A stretch of DNA of 64,000 nucleotides, taken from the NCBI GenBank assembly GCA_019925105.1, contig JAHGAU010000023.1, positions 496,001-560,000 of the forward strand, given 5' to 3'. Position numbers and translations under genes: made by a program. Shown here in pieces: positions 39,876-50,999 of the stretch. Each line of letters begins with the position of its first letter. Positions within the stretch are counted from its first letter, which is position 1. Source of the DNA: Niebla homalea. Lineage: Eukaryota; Ascomycota; Lecanoromycetes; Lecanorales; Ramalinaceae. The notes under the pieces are model-generated. The model ran no database searches, was not told where the DNA came from, and saw only the letters and a list, made by a program, of their open reading frames with translations.

Positions 39876-40170
39876 CTGGTTCATAAATTTGCAGATATAA
39901 CCCCTTAATAAACTAAGCCCCGTATACTCTTATTGCTCTACGCCAAAATTACTATATTGATAACAAAGAACCTAAAAGGTAAGCAAAAGATACGTTTATC
40001 TAAAAATATGCTTATTATTATATATTTTTACTTTAATAGGCTTAAAAACACCGTATTTTAAACGGAAAACCTGAAAGCTAAATAAAGTTTTTCACAATAA
40101 TTTATAACTAAGACTCGTATATTTTTACTATAATAAGCTTAAAAATACCGCGTTAATTATAAAGATACCG
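39876..40170. repeat. Degenerate tandem units after R1
   Basis: About three diverged units of roughly 95-110 bases, each with a CTTTA(A/T)AGGC - AAAATACCG - GGAAACCT - TAAGTAAG succession. The same unit family follows R2, so R1 and R2 mark two copies of a larger arrangement. Confidence 0.6.
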
Positions 40171-41274
40171 AACCTTGAATAAAACCTCCGTTTATTTAAA
40201 AAGCCGCTTAAATGTTACGGTTCCATGCCTATTACTCCCAGGCCTTCGGCTATATTACCGTGCTGGGACTAGTGGCTTGGCACCTACTTACCTTTATGGA
40301 CGGACCTGTATTATAGTAGACACCCTTATAGCTATTATTCCGTTCATAGTTCGACCTTATAGATTAGTTCCTTAATATAAAAATAGCTATCCTTATATAT
40401 TGAAAGGTTAATTATAAGCCCCTCGTATACTCGTGCTTCACCTAAAACAACATTATTAGTCGGCTTAATAGTAGCCAGCCGGCGTATTACGTTATTCAGG
40501 ACGGATATATAACAGTTAGTTAGTTAAAGTATTGCGTTAAGTGGAACTTATACTTTACTCAGTCGTTTTTGCGTTAAGTAAAACGTATACCTCAGGAATT
40601 ACGAGCCCATAAGATATTAACAGCTGTAATAAAGACTCCTATAGGCCGGAATGGCGGATATTAATATTAATAGTAATTAAATCCAAGTTGCCTTAATAGG
40701 TATAATCAATTATGTCGCCTAAGTAAGTATAATCAGAAGAAGAACAGTTTAAGACGATACCGCAGATAGGCCTGTCGTTAAAAACCCCTTAATCGCCCTG
40801 CCCGTAATATAAAGCCAAAATTAATTCTTTAATTAATATTTTTTTCACCTTAATATATCCTTTAATATATCGATATATTATAAGCCTATAAGATGTTTAA
40901 TTTAATTATAGTAATAATTCCTATAGGCCGGCATTAAAATTAATAGTAATAAATCGGGGTAAACGAGGCGGAATAAAAGGTGGATTATAAAGAAGAATAT
41001 TTAAGATAATACCGCAGATGGGCCTGTTATTAAAAGTCTCTTAATTGAGCCGTATAACGAGTACGCCCTTAACAGCCCTGCCCGCAACTTAGCCGGGCTC
41101 AGATTAATATTTTTAATTTATCGACTTCGTAAATAAGCCTTTCGACACGTTAATTACGACACTTATAATAAGTTCATCGTTAAAAGTAAGCCTATTATAA
41201 TAGCATTCAATTTCCCAGTTAATAGATAAATCGATTTCCGACTCTCGTTTTATAAATCCCTTAATAGCTATATC
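40171..41274. repeat. Unclassified region with diverged tandem duplication
   Basis: Two related segments, 40612-40850 and 40905-41125, share CTCCTATAGGCCGG-type starts, the ATACCGCAGAT-GGGCCTGT block and a CAGCCCTGCCCG-type end. A partial third copy of the start lies at 41740-41830. Composition is closer to normal than in the flanking blocks, so RIP was weak here. A 66-codon open stretch (40175-40375) has no recognisable domain and is not called. Confidence 0.55.
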
Positions 41275-41282
41275 ATTACGAT

Positions 41283-41693
41283 TACTCCGGCAAGCGGGAC
41301 GGGATAGGGACGGGATAGGGACGGGATAGGGACGGGATAGGGATAGGATGGGATAAAGTGAATAATATCCTATCCCGTATTAATATAGAATAGGATGGGG
41401 TGGTATCGGGATAAGCTAAGATCTCGTTAAGCCAAAAGATTATTATAATGAAATAATATATATATTATTATATATAAGTAAATTTAAAAATAAAAAATTT
41501 AAAACTTCAATTTTAAAAGTGAATTATTTACTTAATCCGATTAGCCCCGCCAAGACTTGGGATCTTAGGATATCCCGGTCCCATCCCGCCGGGATAAGGA
41601 TAGGATAGGATGGGATTTAGCCTTATCCCGTGCCACGCGGGATGGGATAAGTCAATCGAAAAACCGTCCTATCCCGTCCCGCCCCCCGGAGTA
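41283..41693. mobile_element. hAT-like miniature transposon (MITE), 411 bp
   Basis: Flanked by the perfect 8-bp duplication ATTACGAT (41275-41282 and 41694-41701). Ends are terminal inverted repeats beginning TACTCCGG and continuing with GCGGGACGGGATAGG on both sides, about 26 bases with three mismatches. An 8-bp duplication is typical of hAT transposons. The interior has no coding capacity. Four tandem copies of GGGACGGGATA sit just inside the left end, and GGGATAGGATGGG-like and CCTATCCCG blocks recur through the element, giving it strong folding potential. Confidence 0.8.
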
Positions 41694-41701
41694 ATTACGA
41701 T

Positions 41702-42315
41702 ATAAGCCTATAAAACGTTAATAGCTATAAGGCCCTTGATAGGGTAGCCTATAAGCCGGAATGGCTAGTAATTAGAGGACGGTTAACACTGGTAGTAATA
41801 CGGGTAAAGGTAATATTATAAGTGGAATAAAAGCAACGAAATCTATATTTATGAGTGTAACGAGAGTTTTAAGGGTAAGGGTTACATAAAACTACGGTTC
41901 AGCTTATTTACCGGCTTACTTATTGGTATTTCATTAATCGCTTTAGTTTTAAAACGGCGTCCGTGGTCATAGTTACGTACTTAACATACTTAATATTATA
42001 CCGCTTTAAGCGAGGAGTATACGACTCGGCTTTACCCACGAGATTACGCTAATTAACTCAGTTTTTATCGGTTTTTTCACCTCTATACGCTCGATTATCG
42101 GTTTTTTTACCTTTTTTCAGGAACTTTTTCTTAATACCCGGGTTGCTCGGCCTTTACCACTTAACTACCAGGTTTAATAAAGGTGGTGTTAATATATTCA
42201 GTGGTTCTTTAAGGCTATACTCAAGTCCGATAAAGAGGGTTTTAATATGAGAAGCTCGTAAGAGCTTACCGTCGTAAAGGGGGGGTAATATTACGGTTTT
42301 ATACCTACTGCTCCT
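41702..42315. other. Spacer between MITE and R2
   Basis: Holds the partial third copy of the duplicated segment (41740-41830); otherwise nothing recognised. The open stretch at 42154-42372 (minus) runs into R2 and shows no domain. Confidence 0.5.
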
Positions 42316-42846
42316 ATCAGTAAATCTGCGACCTGCTCGGAACGAGTAGCTAAAAAAAAGTAATTTATTCACTTAGACCGCTCGTAAGTTACTTACGAGC
42401 ATCCAGGAAACTTACGAGCGTTCTGAGCGGTCCCGAGTAATGGAGTAAGTAAAAAAAAGGTTAAAAATAAAAACGTTTACGACGATAAAATAACCGTTTT
42501 TTTAATACTTCTTTTTGCTAAGCTTTTTTAACGTACGCGTAGCTGCGGGTATTACCGTAACCCCCTATAAGCCGTAAAATTTAACGTTCTTTAAAATCAG
42601 TTACAGGTTCGGTTAATTTGGCCCAAAGTTACCTTAGGAAATAATAATTTATCCTTAAGGGGGGCAGTTAAGGTAATTTAATTAAAAAATATTAAGTTAA
42701 AAAACTTACGAACAAGTAATAAACTCATAAGTAAATAAGAAAACTCGCGAGTAAGCCGGATACTCGCAAGCGCTTAAAGGCCAAGCGGGGCGGACATAAG
42801 ATTTTTATATTCCTTCTGCTCGTTAACATTCGGAGTACTTATATAT
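42316..42846. repeat. Direct repeat R2 (about 530 bp)
   Basis: Second copy of R1, less RIP-mutated at its left end. At 42380-42400 it holds a perfect palindrome with 10-base arms GCTCGTAAGT around one T; in R1 the same place has been changed by transitions. Further TTACGAGC motifs follow at short spacing. Confidence 0.8.
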
Positions 42847-43750
42847 CATGTTTAACCTTTATATATTTTTATTTAATTAGGTTATAAATACCATATTCAT
42901 AATAAAAACTTTAAGAAATAAGTAAGCTTTAAATTTATATCAAGCTATATTTTATTTATTTATATTTCCGTTTTTTTAGATTAAAAATATTACGTTTTAA
43001 ATTAAAATTTTTAAGTTTTAATAAGCTTTTTACGTATATAAAATTATATTTTATTTATATATATTCTTATTCCTTTAAATTAAAAATACGATAATCTTAA
43101 CGGAAACCTTAAAAGTTAAATAAGTTTCAAACCTTTTATTAATTAAAGGTAATACTTAAGCCTTATATACCTTTATTACTTTAAGTTAAAAATATTATAA
43201 TTTAAATAAAACCCTTAAAAACTAAGTAAACCCTTATTAATTAAAGGTATTATTTTACTTTTATATATTCTTATTTTTCTGGGTTAAAATTACTGCGATT
43301 CAAATAGAGACCTTAAGAGTTAAGTAAGCTTTTGTTACTTAATAAGCCTTTTACCGGTCAAATTTAATACTTAAATTGTATATATTTTTATTACTTAAGG
43401 CCAAAATACCGTAATTAAAAGGCAGACCTTACGTTTTAAATAAGCTTTTTACCCGTATATAGGCCTGCTTAATTTACGTATACTCCCACTCCTTTAGGCT
43501 AAAGACACCGCGTTTAAAATGGAAACCCCGGGACCTAAGTAAGCCCTTTACCGTTTAAGGGTAATACCTAAGCCCCGCATACTCCTATTTTATTAAGCCA
43601 AAAAAACCGTATTTATAATAAAAACCTTAAGAAATAAGTAAGAGACTTGTTTATACCTAACTTTTATATGTTTTTATTCCTTTAAGCTTGAAATACCGCG
43701 TTTTAAATAAAGACCTCGGACTTTAAGCATAATAATATTTTATATCCTAT
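42847..43750. repeat. Degenerate tandem array, about 9 units of ~95-110 bp
   Basis: Units repeat the succession CCTTTAAGC-x-AAAATACCG-x-AAATGGAAACC-TTAAG-TAAGTAAGC-TTTTACC-GTTTAAGGGTAATACC-TAAGCC-GTATACTCCTATT, each diverged and RIP-mutated. Unit length varies, so boundaries are approximate. Confidence 0.6.
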
Positions 43751-44504
43751 GAGGCGTAGTTTCAGTCCTATTAATTTAAAATACCCCTTTATTAAACCAT
43801 TTTTCGGTACGCCGAAAAGGTAAGACCTTATAAGTATATAAATAAAATAAAAAGAGTTTTCGCTTAAGACTATAATAAAAAATATTACGTATTTTATAGC
43901 CTAATTTTGGTTTCTTTCTTAATATATATAACTTCTTTTACTAGGATAAGCTAAAATAAGTATATAATAATTAATTAATCAATATAAAATAATTAAAAAT
44001 TAAATAAAATTAAAAAATAAAGCGAACTAATTTATTAAGGTAAGTAAATACTTTATAAATAAATTACTTTATATTTTTATAGTTACGGCGCTTTAAAACG
44101 TTAACGTTAATAATAAAACGTTATTCAATATAATACGGGGTAGTTATAATATTATTAGTAATTTTAAACTTTTATCCTCTTTATACTTAACGGGTTTAAT
44201 ACTACGATTGAGTTTTGGACTTATAACGTCGATTATACCGAAATATCGTCAATATCTACCATATGGGTGGTGCTGCGAACATTTCCCATTTTACCACCTA
44301 AATTTGGTGGTACGTTAGGGCTCATTAGCGCCGGACGAAACATGTTTTGTAATTGACAATATGCTAAATAAAGCCACTATTCGGAGTTTGATTGCGGCGC
44401 AACCCAACCCCGGCTTACTAAAGATAAATACCTTATGTACCAACAACTCTCACACCAGGATACCTCCATATTTCTACAACAACTAGTGTCACCGAATAGC
44501 AACT
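43751..44504. other. Transition from RIP DNA to normal DNA; 5' flank of the reductase pseudogene
   Basis: AT-rich up to about 44.2 kb, then normal composition. Inverted repeats: TTTTCGG-TACG-CCGAAAA at 43801-43818, and 7-base arms TACCACC/GGTGGTA around TAAATTT at 44292-44312. No gene seen. The last 300 bases should hold the promoter of the broken gene that starts at 44505. Confidence 0.5.
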
Positions 44505-45371
44505 ATGAAGGTCCTTCTAATTGGAGCAACCGGTAACGTGGGAATCCGCCTCGTCGCAGCGCTCCTCACAAATGGTCACAGCGTTGTTGCCTACGTCCGG
44601 TCCGCGAACAAACTGGAGTCGCTTCTTCCAGCGTCTGTCTACAGCCAAGTCACCGTCATCTAGGGCGATGCCACCCATCCAATTGCAATAAAAAAGGCCA
44701 TCTTGGATGCCAGCTGTGATGCCGTTGTCAACACCGCAGGCTTAGCCGCATTACCTCCCTGGGGGAAAAGCAACCTGCCTGTAATCTTTCGCGCAGTCCT
44801 GGACGCCGTACGGGAAGCGGGGTTGGAGAGACAGAAACCGTTGAGGGCTTGGTTCATGGGTGGCCTGGGCGTGTTATACTACCCAGGATCAGAATCAATG
44901 TTCTCGGACTAGTAAGTGTAGTCACAGTCGCATTTCAACCTCATCTCATACACGCTGTTGGTACCTACTTCCAGAGGACCAGCTTAGAACATTCCACCAA
45001 ATCTTGCATACTAACAAGAGCCCACAGCATCCCCATCTACCTCGCCCACCGCCAAAACCTCCACCTCCTCAAATCCCTCCCGCCCAACACCCTCGACTGG
45101 TCCATGCTCTGCCCCGGAATCCTCAGCCGTCACTGTACCCACGACAACATTGCATGGGAGACTGATCGCCAATGCCACGACTCCACCATTATGGCAGGAT
45201 TCCTGGATGGCGTACGTCCCGTTGATCGGGAAGAGTATCGTGTGCGCCATGAATGCCAGTCGCTACGAGACCACTCTGGAGCAGAACGCGGAATTTATCG
45301 CTAGTGATCTCCAGAGCTACGAGAGCCGGTGGAGCGGGATGACGGTGGGGTTTATTGATGGGGCGAAGTGA
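44505..45371 (+). pseudogene. NAD(P)-binding reductase-like gene (NmrA/atypical SDR type), broken
   Basis: The start M-K-V-L-L-I-G-A-T-G-N-V-G-I-R-L holds the Rossmann G-x-x-G-x-x-G loop (residues 7-13), as in NmrA-like and other atypical short-chain dehydrogenases that bind NAD(P). Predicted exon 1 is 44505-44911, the intron 44912-45027 (GTAAGT donor, TACTAAC branch at 45009-45015, CAG acceptor), exon 2 45028-45371 with TGA at 45369-45371. Two lesions: TAG at codon 53 (44661-44663, simplest as CAG to TAG), and a frame change near 45110-45120 between the W-S-M-L-C-P segment and the H-G-R-L-I-A-N-A-T-T-P segment. The C-terminal part ends V-G-F-I-D-G-A-K. About 250 residues in the ancestral form. 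Apart from the TAG it shows no RIP, so decay seems recent. Substrate unknown. Confidence 0.75.
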
Positions 45372-45734
45372 GTTCGTTGGAAAGCGGGGGGGAAGACTGC
45401 GTGGGTGCGTGCGTGAAGACTTTCGGGAATTGCATCCATGCGTTTGTATGTTTTTCGTCTGTCTGCACAGAGATTTCAATGGTTAGGGCATGTGTATTGT
45501 GTAAATCAGGGATTTTGTTTCGACAGCTCAATTCTATTTCTCGCGCAAATCCCTTGCCGTGAATGATGGTGCATTTTTAAATAGCGGAATGGATCACTCT
45601 TTAAAAAAGAAATGTATCAGCCTCGATGCTATATGTTGATGCGGAACCCCATCGAGCGGCTTGGAGTGCTCCAGACTTGTAGGGAAGTCGGAGCTGGCTG
45701 ACTATATCTTCGGGACCTGGAGATGGCCAAAAGT
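45372..45734. other. Intergenic, no gene seen
   Basis: Normal base composition, no convincing frame. It ends at the left insertion point of the tyrosine-recombinase retroelement (core AAATGAA at 45735-45741). Confidence 0.6.
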
Positions 45735-45741
45735 AAATGAA

Positions 45742-45933
45742 GGGTGTAGTTTAGCTACTAGCTAATTTGCCGGACATACGGAATAGCCACTTATCGGCTA
45801 AGCGGCTCTTTAGGGGCCGTACGGGGGAGCTTAGAGATTTATATAAGCTAATTTATTTAAATCCCTGAATTCTTTATTTTATTTTTAAAAATTTATTTAA
45901 ATAATAGCTTTTATTAAAATTACTTTATATATA
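45742..45933 (+). repeat. Split direct repeat A1
   Basis: Starts GGGTGTAGTTTAGC right after the AAATGAA core and aligns to A2 with almost only C/T and G/A differences. Its right half is already RIP-mutated, its left 100 bases not. A 15-base stretch present in A2 is absent near its right end. Confidence 0.85.
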
Positions 45934-47250
45934 TCTTTTCCATTAAAAATTTATTATTTTTTTATTAATTCCGTATTTAATAAATTATTTAATATATTTA
46001 TTATTATATTTACCCGCTTTAACCTTATTATTACCGCTTATTCTACCCGATTAACCTCATATAATAAAACCGTCTTAAGGCCCTTATTATTAAAAAGATT
46101 AATTAAAATATTTTCCGCGGTTAAAAAAATAATAAATTATACTTTATATAATTAAGTTAGAAAGCTTATTAATAATAAATTTACGTCCGGGTTTACGTTA
46201 CGATTTTATTTTTATTACGTTAATATTACGAGTTTATAGCCGTTAATTAAGTTTATTATTTTCAATTTTAATAATAATAATAATATTAACGTATAAAAAA
46301 TTTAAGGTTTATTATATATAAAAACTTTTTACTTAATAATTTAATTAACTTAAGGTCTTACCCTTATAAGTTCCATAAACGGGGGGGGGTAATTATACGT
46401 ATTAGCCGGATATATTTTACTTATTTATATACTTTATTAATAATCTTAATCGTTTTTTTTTTAATATAAATAACCTTAAATTAAAATATAAAGTATAATA
46501 TTAAAGTCGGAGGCTTTATAAAGCCTATATTATAATAAATATAAAGTATCCTTTAAGGGTATTTTATTAAGTACGTTTTTTTATAAGTCCCGTAATATTC
46601 ATATTAAATTTCCTTTAATTAAAAAATCCTAATTTACCGTTATATAAAAAGGGGATTTAAATTATTTAGCCCTTAAAAGGATTATAATAGAATATTATTC
46701 CTTTAAAGCTAAGCCTTAAAGTGAAGAAAACGTATTTAAGAAGAAATATTAATTATTATTTACCGGTATTAAGATTTACTTTATAATTCTTTATTATTTT
46801 AATTTGAAGAAATAACTTAAAATATATAAGGCCTTTATAATATACCGGGCTTATCTCTTTAAGCTATTAGTCTTATATATTTTTAATTCTATAATTTAAT
46901 ATTATTATATTTTTATTAATTATATAATAATTTATAATTAAAATAAATTAAAGAATTAAACGGTTTATAATACGGATAAAATTTATAGCGTTTTAAGACC
47001 TTATTTTAATATAATAACCTCCTTAACTTTATAGTTAACTATTATAATAACGTCGGGATATAAAGATAAAAAGGATTAAGTTTACCGTAATTAAAATAAG
47101 GATAAATATATAACGTCCGATTTTAAGTATTAATATAATTACGTATATTATAATTATAAAGATTCTTATAAAGCTTAAAACTATATTTAATAAGGTAATC
47201 TTAACGCGTTATTACTTAAATAACCCCGTAATAAATAATTAACCGATTCG
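45934..47250 (+). pseudogene. YR retroelement 5' coding region, unresolved
   Basis: By position this should carry a Gag-like ORF. The sequence is RIP-degraded and no motif could be read with confidence. A G run of 10 at 46381-46390 is notable but unexplained. Confidence 0.4.
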
Positions 47251-48304
47251 GTAATTATTTTTTCGTCCTTAATAAGTATTAATGAAAACTTATTTTATTA
47301 TATAATAAATATAAGTAATAATTAAGTAAATAAAGAAGTTTTATTTAAAGTTAAAAAGTAGGATTTTTAGCTATATTGTTATTCGGACCGTAATTACCGT
47401 TTATTAATAAGGCAATTAAACCGTTTTAGGGTAAAATTAAATTATTATAGCCTTAATAAGTCTATAGTTTATTTACTTTACCCGTTAATTATAAAGGACT
47501 TTACCGTATTAAGTAATAATATCCATAAATAACTAATTAAGAACCGTCTTATTACCTATATATATGTCCTTAATAAACTATATATATATTCTTTATTAAC
47601 TTTAACTTTTAAGTATAATAATAAATAACGCCGTATTTATAACCTCTTATACCCTTACGGGGAATCTATTAACGACGGAATTAGCGTCCTTTATAGGGCC
47701 TTTAAGTATACATTTATCGATAAAGCGATTAACGCGGTAATTATATAAAACCCGGGCTTTATATTTATTAAAAAAAACTTATTTAATACCTTCCGCTATA
47801 TCCTGGTAATTATAGGTAACCGGTAATTATTTGGGTTTATATAGAATAATATTTATTATATTAAGTATTTCCTTCTTTTTAAATTAAAAATTATATTATT
47901 CTTATTTAATTTTATAATAAAAAACTTATATTAAATACTTATTATTAAGCTCGATTTTAATATTATATTTTATTATTTAAATAATTTCCTTAATATATTC
48001 CCGCCGGAGATTAATTTTAAGGTTTTTAATTAAGTTTTTAACCGCTTATATAATAAACTTGAGTTACTTATAAACCTTAAAAAAGACTTTATAAGTATTA
48101 TATTTAATTTTTTAAATATTAAAATAAATATTATAATAATAAAGGTACATTTACCATAAAATAAACTATAATAAATAATTTAAAATATTAAAGATACTTT
48201 TAAAAATCACTTAATTAAATATATTATACTTAAATCCTTAATAAGTTTATTAAGCTTTATAATTAAAATAATATTATTAAAATCGTTTTTCCTTTATAAG
48301 TTAT

Positions 48305-48637
48305 TGTTAGACTGACTCCGCTGGCGGCACGCCGGCGGGACTAATAAAGGTAGGTGTAGAAGACGTAACGTTACGGTCTAAATACTTAAGTATTACTTTA
48401 ATAAGTAAATTGATAATAAGATTAATTCTTAAAGAATTCAGAAAGAATTAAGGTATAGTTTTTACTTAAGTTAAAAATAATAACTACCCCGCTTTACGCT
48501 TATTAAGCTACGGCTTATAAATAACGTATATTAAGGCCGTTACTAAAGCCCTTTACCAAGGCTTAACAGCCTATTTTAACGCAGCAATATAACGTATTAC
48601 TATAACGCCGGCGTAAAGGTAACGCTAGCTATTAATA
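48305..48637 (-). repeat. Gypsy C left LTR (3' in element orientation)
   Basis: Starts TGTTAGACTGACTCCGC in the plus direction and ends ATTAATA. The first 40 bases are GC-rich and little mutated. Confidence 0.9.
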
Positions 48638-50950
48638 ATTATCTCCCCCTTTATACGTTAATCTTTAAGGCATAAAAAGATATATTTAAGACGTTAACGT
48701 AAAGCCGGTTAAGTATAAGGCTTATTAAAAACTTATTATTAAACCCAGTAAGAAAAAAGTAAAGGAAAAAGAGTCCTTAAGTATATATATAAATATAATA
48801 ATATCTATTTAATAATAATATAATAAAGGTATTTTACGTTAATAAATAATTAACGTAATTTATAGAGCTTATTAAAAATTTTTTTATAAAACTTAATAAG
48901 AAAAAATAAATAAGAAAAGAGTTTCTATAATATTAATTAATAATTATTTAAGGCTTTACTATTAATTTATTACGTTATAATAAAGGTACGCGTTATCGTA
49001 AAAACGGTATATAATTATAATAAGGCCTTTATTTTATTTTAAACTTTTTCTTTTTTTTCTTTAATAGTTTTAATTACTCTTATAAATATAATATATTAAG
49101 GGTTTATATAAGTATTTATAAGTTAATACGCGTATAGCTATATACCCTTATTATTTATATTATTATTATAGTAAGTAACGTTAACGTTACGTAAATATTT
49201 TACTTACGTTAATAATCCGTTTATTTTTATTTATTAATAAGATATATAAGTTTACTTTAATCTTTAAGTAATATAACGTATATACGATAACGTTTTATTA
49301 ACGAAAATATAAATATAATATTAATAATATATATAATAGCGTTTTACTTAATTTACTTCTTATAAAATAAACTTTTATACCGGCGGGGCCTTTTACCCTA
49401 TCGTAAATATCGTAATAAACGATACCCTTCTTATTGCCTTCCCGTAAGTATCCTTAACGCCGTCGGACCGTTATTACTTTAATATATATATAGTTCCCGG
49501 ATTAATTATAGCCTTAAGTAATTCGATAAATACGTAAATATTGGTCGATCGGTATATAGTTTATTAAGGCGTAAGCCCGGTATATACGGAAGCGTAATAA
49601 AATCCTTTAGGATTTTAAAGTTTTCCGGTTAAATATTAATTAAACGTTAATTATTACCGGTTAAGCGGAGTATATATTCTGTTAAGTTACTTTAAAAGTT
49701 AAAGGGGAAGTATTAATCCTTTAAATTAAGAAAAAAACGTTTATTATTTACATTAAAACGGCGGAAAAAAAAATTATCCGGCTTAAAGAATAAGTAAATA
49801 AATTATAATTTAATAATAAAATAATAACGTTAACGTTTAATAATTAAATTAGCTTAATATAGGGGGTCCGGGCCCTTTATAAGAATCGATTCCGTTAAGG
49901 AGTTATTCCTTATTTTCTAACCTTATATCCGGGGTAAAAAAAGTAAACCTTAAGTTTATAATATTTAATAACTTAAGAAATAAAAAGAAGGAGGGAAATA
50001 CGGGCTTTAACCTATTTAAAGAAAAGGAAAAGGAGGTTATACCCTCTTTAATAACGCCATTAAAGGGGTTAACCTTAATTTCTAGGAATAATACCTTAAA
50101 ATTGAGTTAAAGAGCTTTTTTAACGAATAATATTAAGGAGAAACCTTTAATTAAAATAAAAAGGAAGGTAAAGAAAAAAAAAAGGAGGAGGATAAGGAAA
50201 ATACGATATTTTTATACTTATCCTTAACTTCGTTAACTTATTTATAGGGGGAAAGGGCTTACGCTGGCGCGGAGTTATAAATTGTTTTTTTATTTTTATA
50301 CGTTAATATTATTAGAGTTTAACGTTAGGCGTTTAAAGTTAATAATATTAAGCGTTAAGTATTTATAATCTATATATTATTAAAAGTAATATAACGGATA
50401 ATATTATAAAAGTTACCGGAGCGTTAACGTAATTTTAATAAATATACTTATTAATCTCTTATTATTTTAATAACTTTATTTATTTAATATCCTTAACTTA
50501 ATAATACGTTAAGCGCTTATAATTTAGCGTTTATGTTTTTTCGCCTTTGGTATTATTATGGTTATTATTAAAGTTATTCTTATTAATTATAATATTATAA
50601 TAAAGATAATCATTTTTATAATATTAATTTATCCGCGTATATAATATTTATAATAAATAAAGTTATTAATTAAAGCCTAGATTCTAATAATTTTACGGAA
50701 GGATAATATATAAAGGTTAAATAATTATAATATTAATTATATATATAACTATTAATTATATATATAATTTCCGCCGTCGTAACGTTATAACCTTATTTAC
50801 GTTTTTTCTTACTTTATATTATCTTATTATATTATTCTTATAGTTCTTAAGAATACTTTAAGTTTACTTTTAATACTTATTAATTATATTTAAGGCCTTA
50901 ATTAATTTACTTAACTTAATATTAAACGCCTTTTTTACTTTTAACCTTAT
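48638..50950. other. Unassigned 3' part of Gypsy C
   Basis: The first 450 bases are conserved in the other family-C copy (17571-18021). A purine-rich Lys/Glu-coding stretch on the plus strand lies near 50.0-50.2 kb. No domain recognised; it may be a long untranslated region or an extra antisense ORF. Confidence 0.4.
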
Positions 50951-50999
50951 TAATAATTTCTTTAATTATTTATTCCTTTTTATTATTAATTAATTTAAA

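Noticed and set aside
40175..40375. 66-codon ORF in the repeat region
   Set aside because: No domain, no start or splice context, and it runs through repeat-derived sequence.
39347..42846. R1/R2 as LTRs of a retrotransposon
   Set aside because: No TG...CA ends, no flanking duplication, no coding signal between them, and both are followed by the same tandem array.
1..44200. Mitochondrial DNA, because of high AT content
   Set aside because: RIP-type dinucleotide bias, nested nuclear retroelements and direct continuity with intron-bearing nuclear genes.
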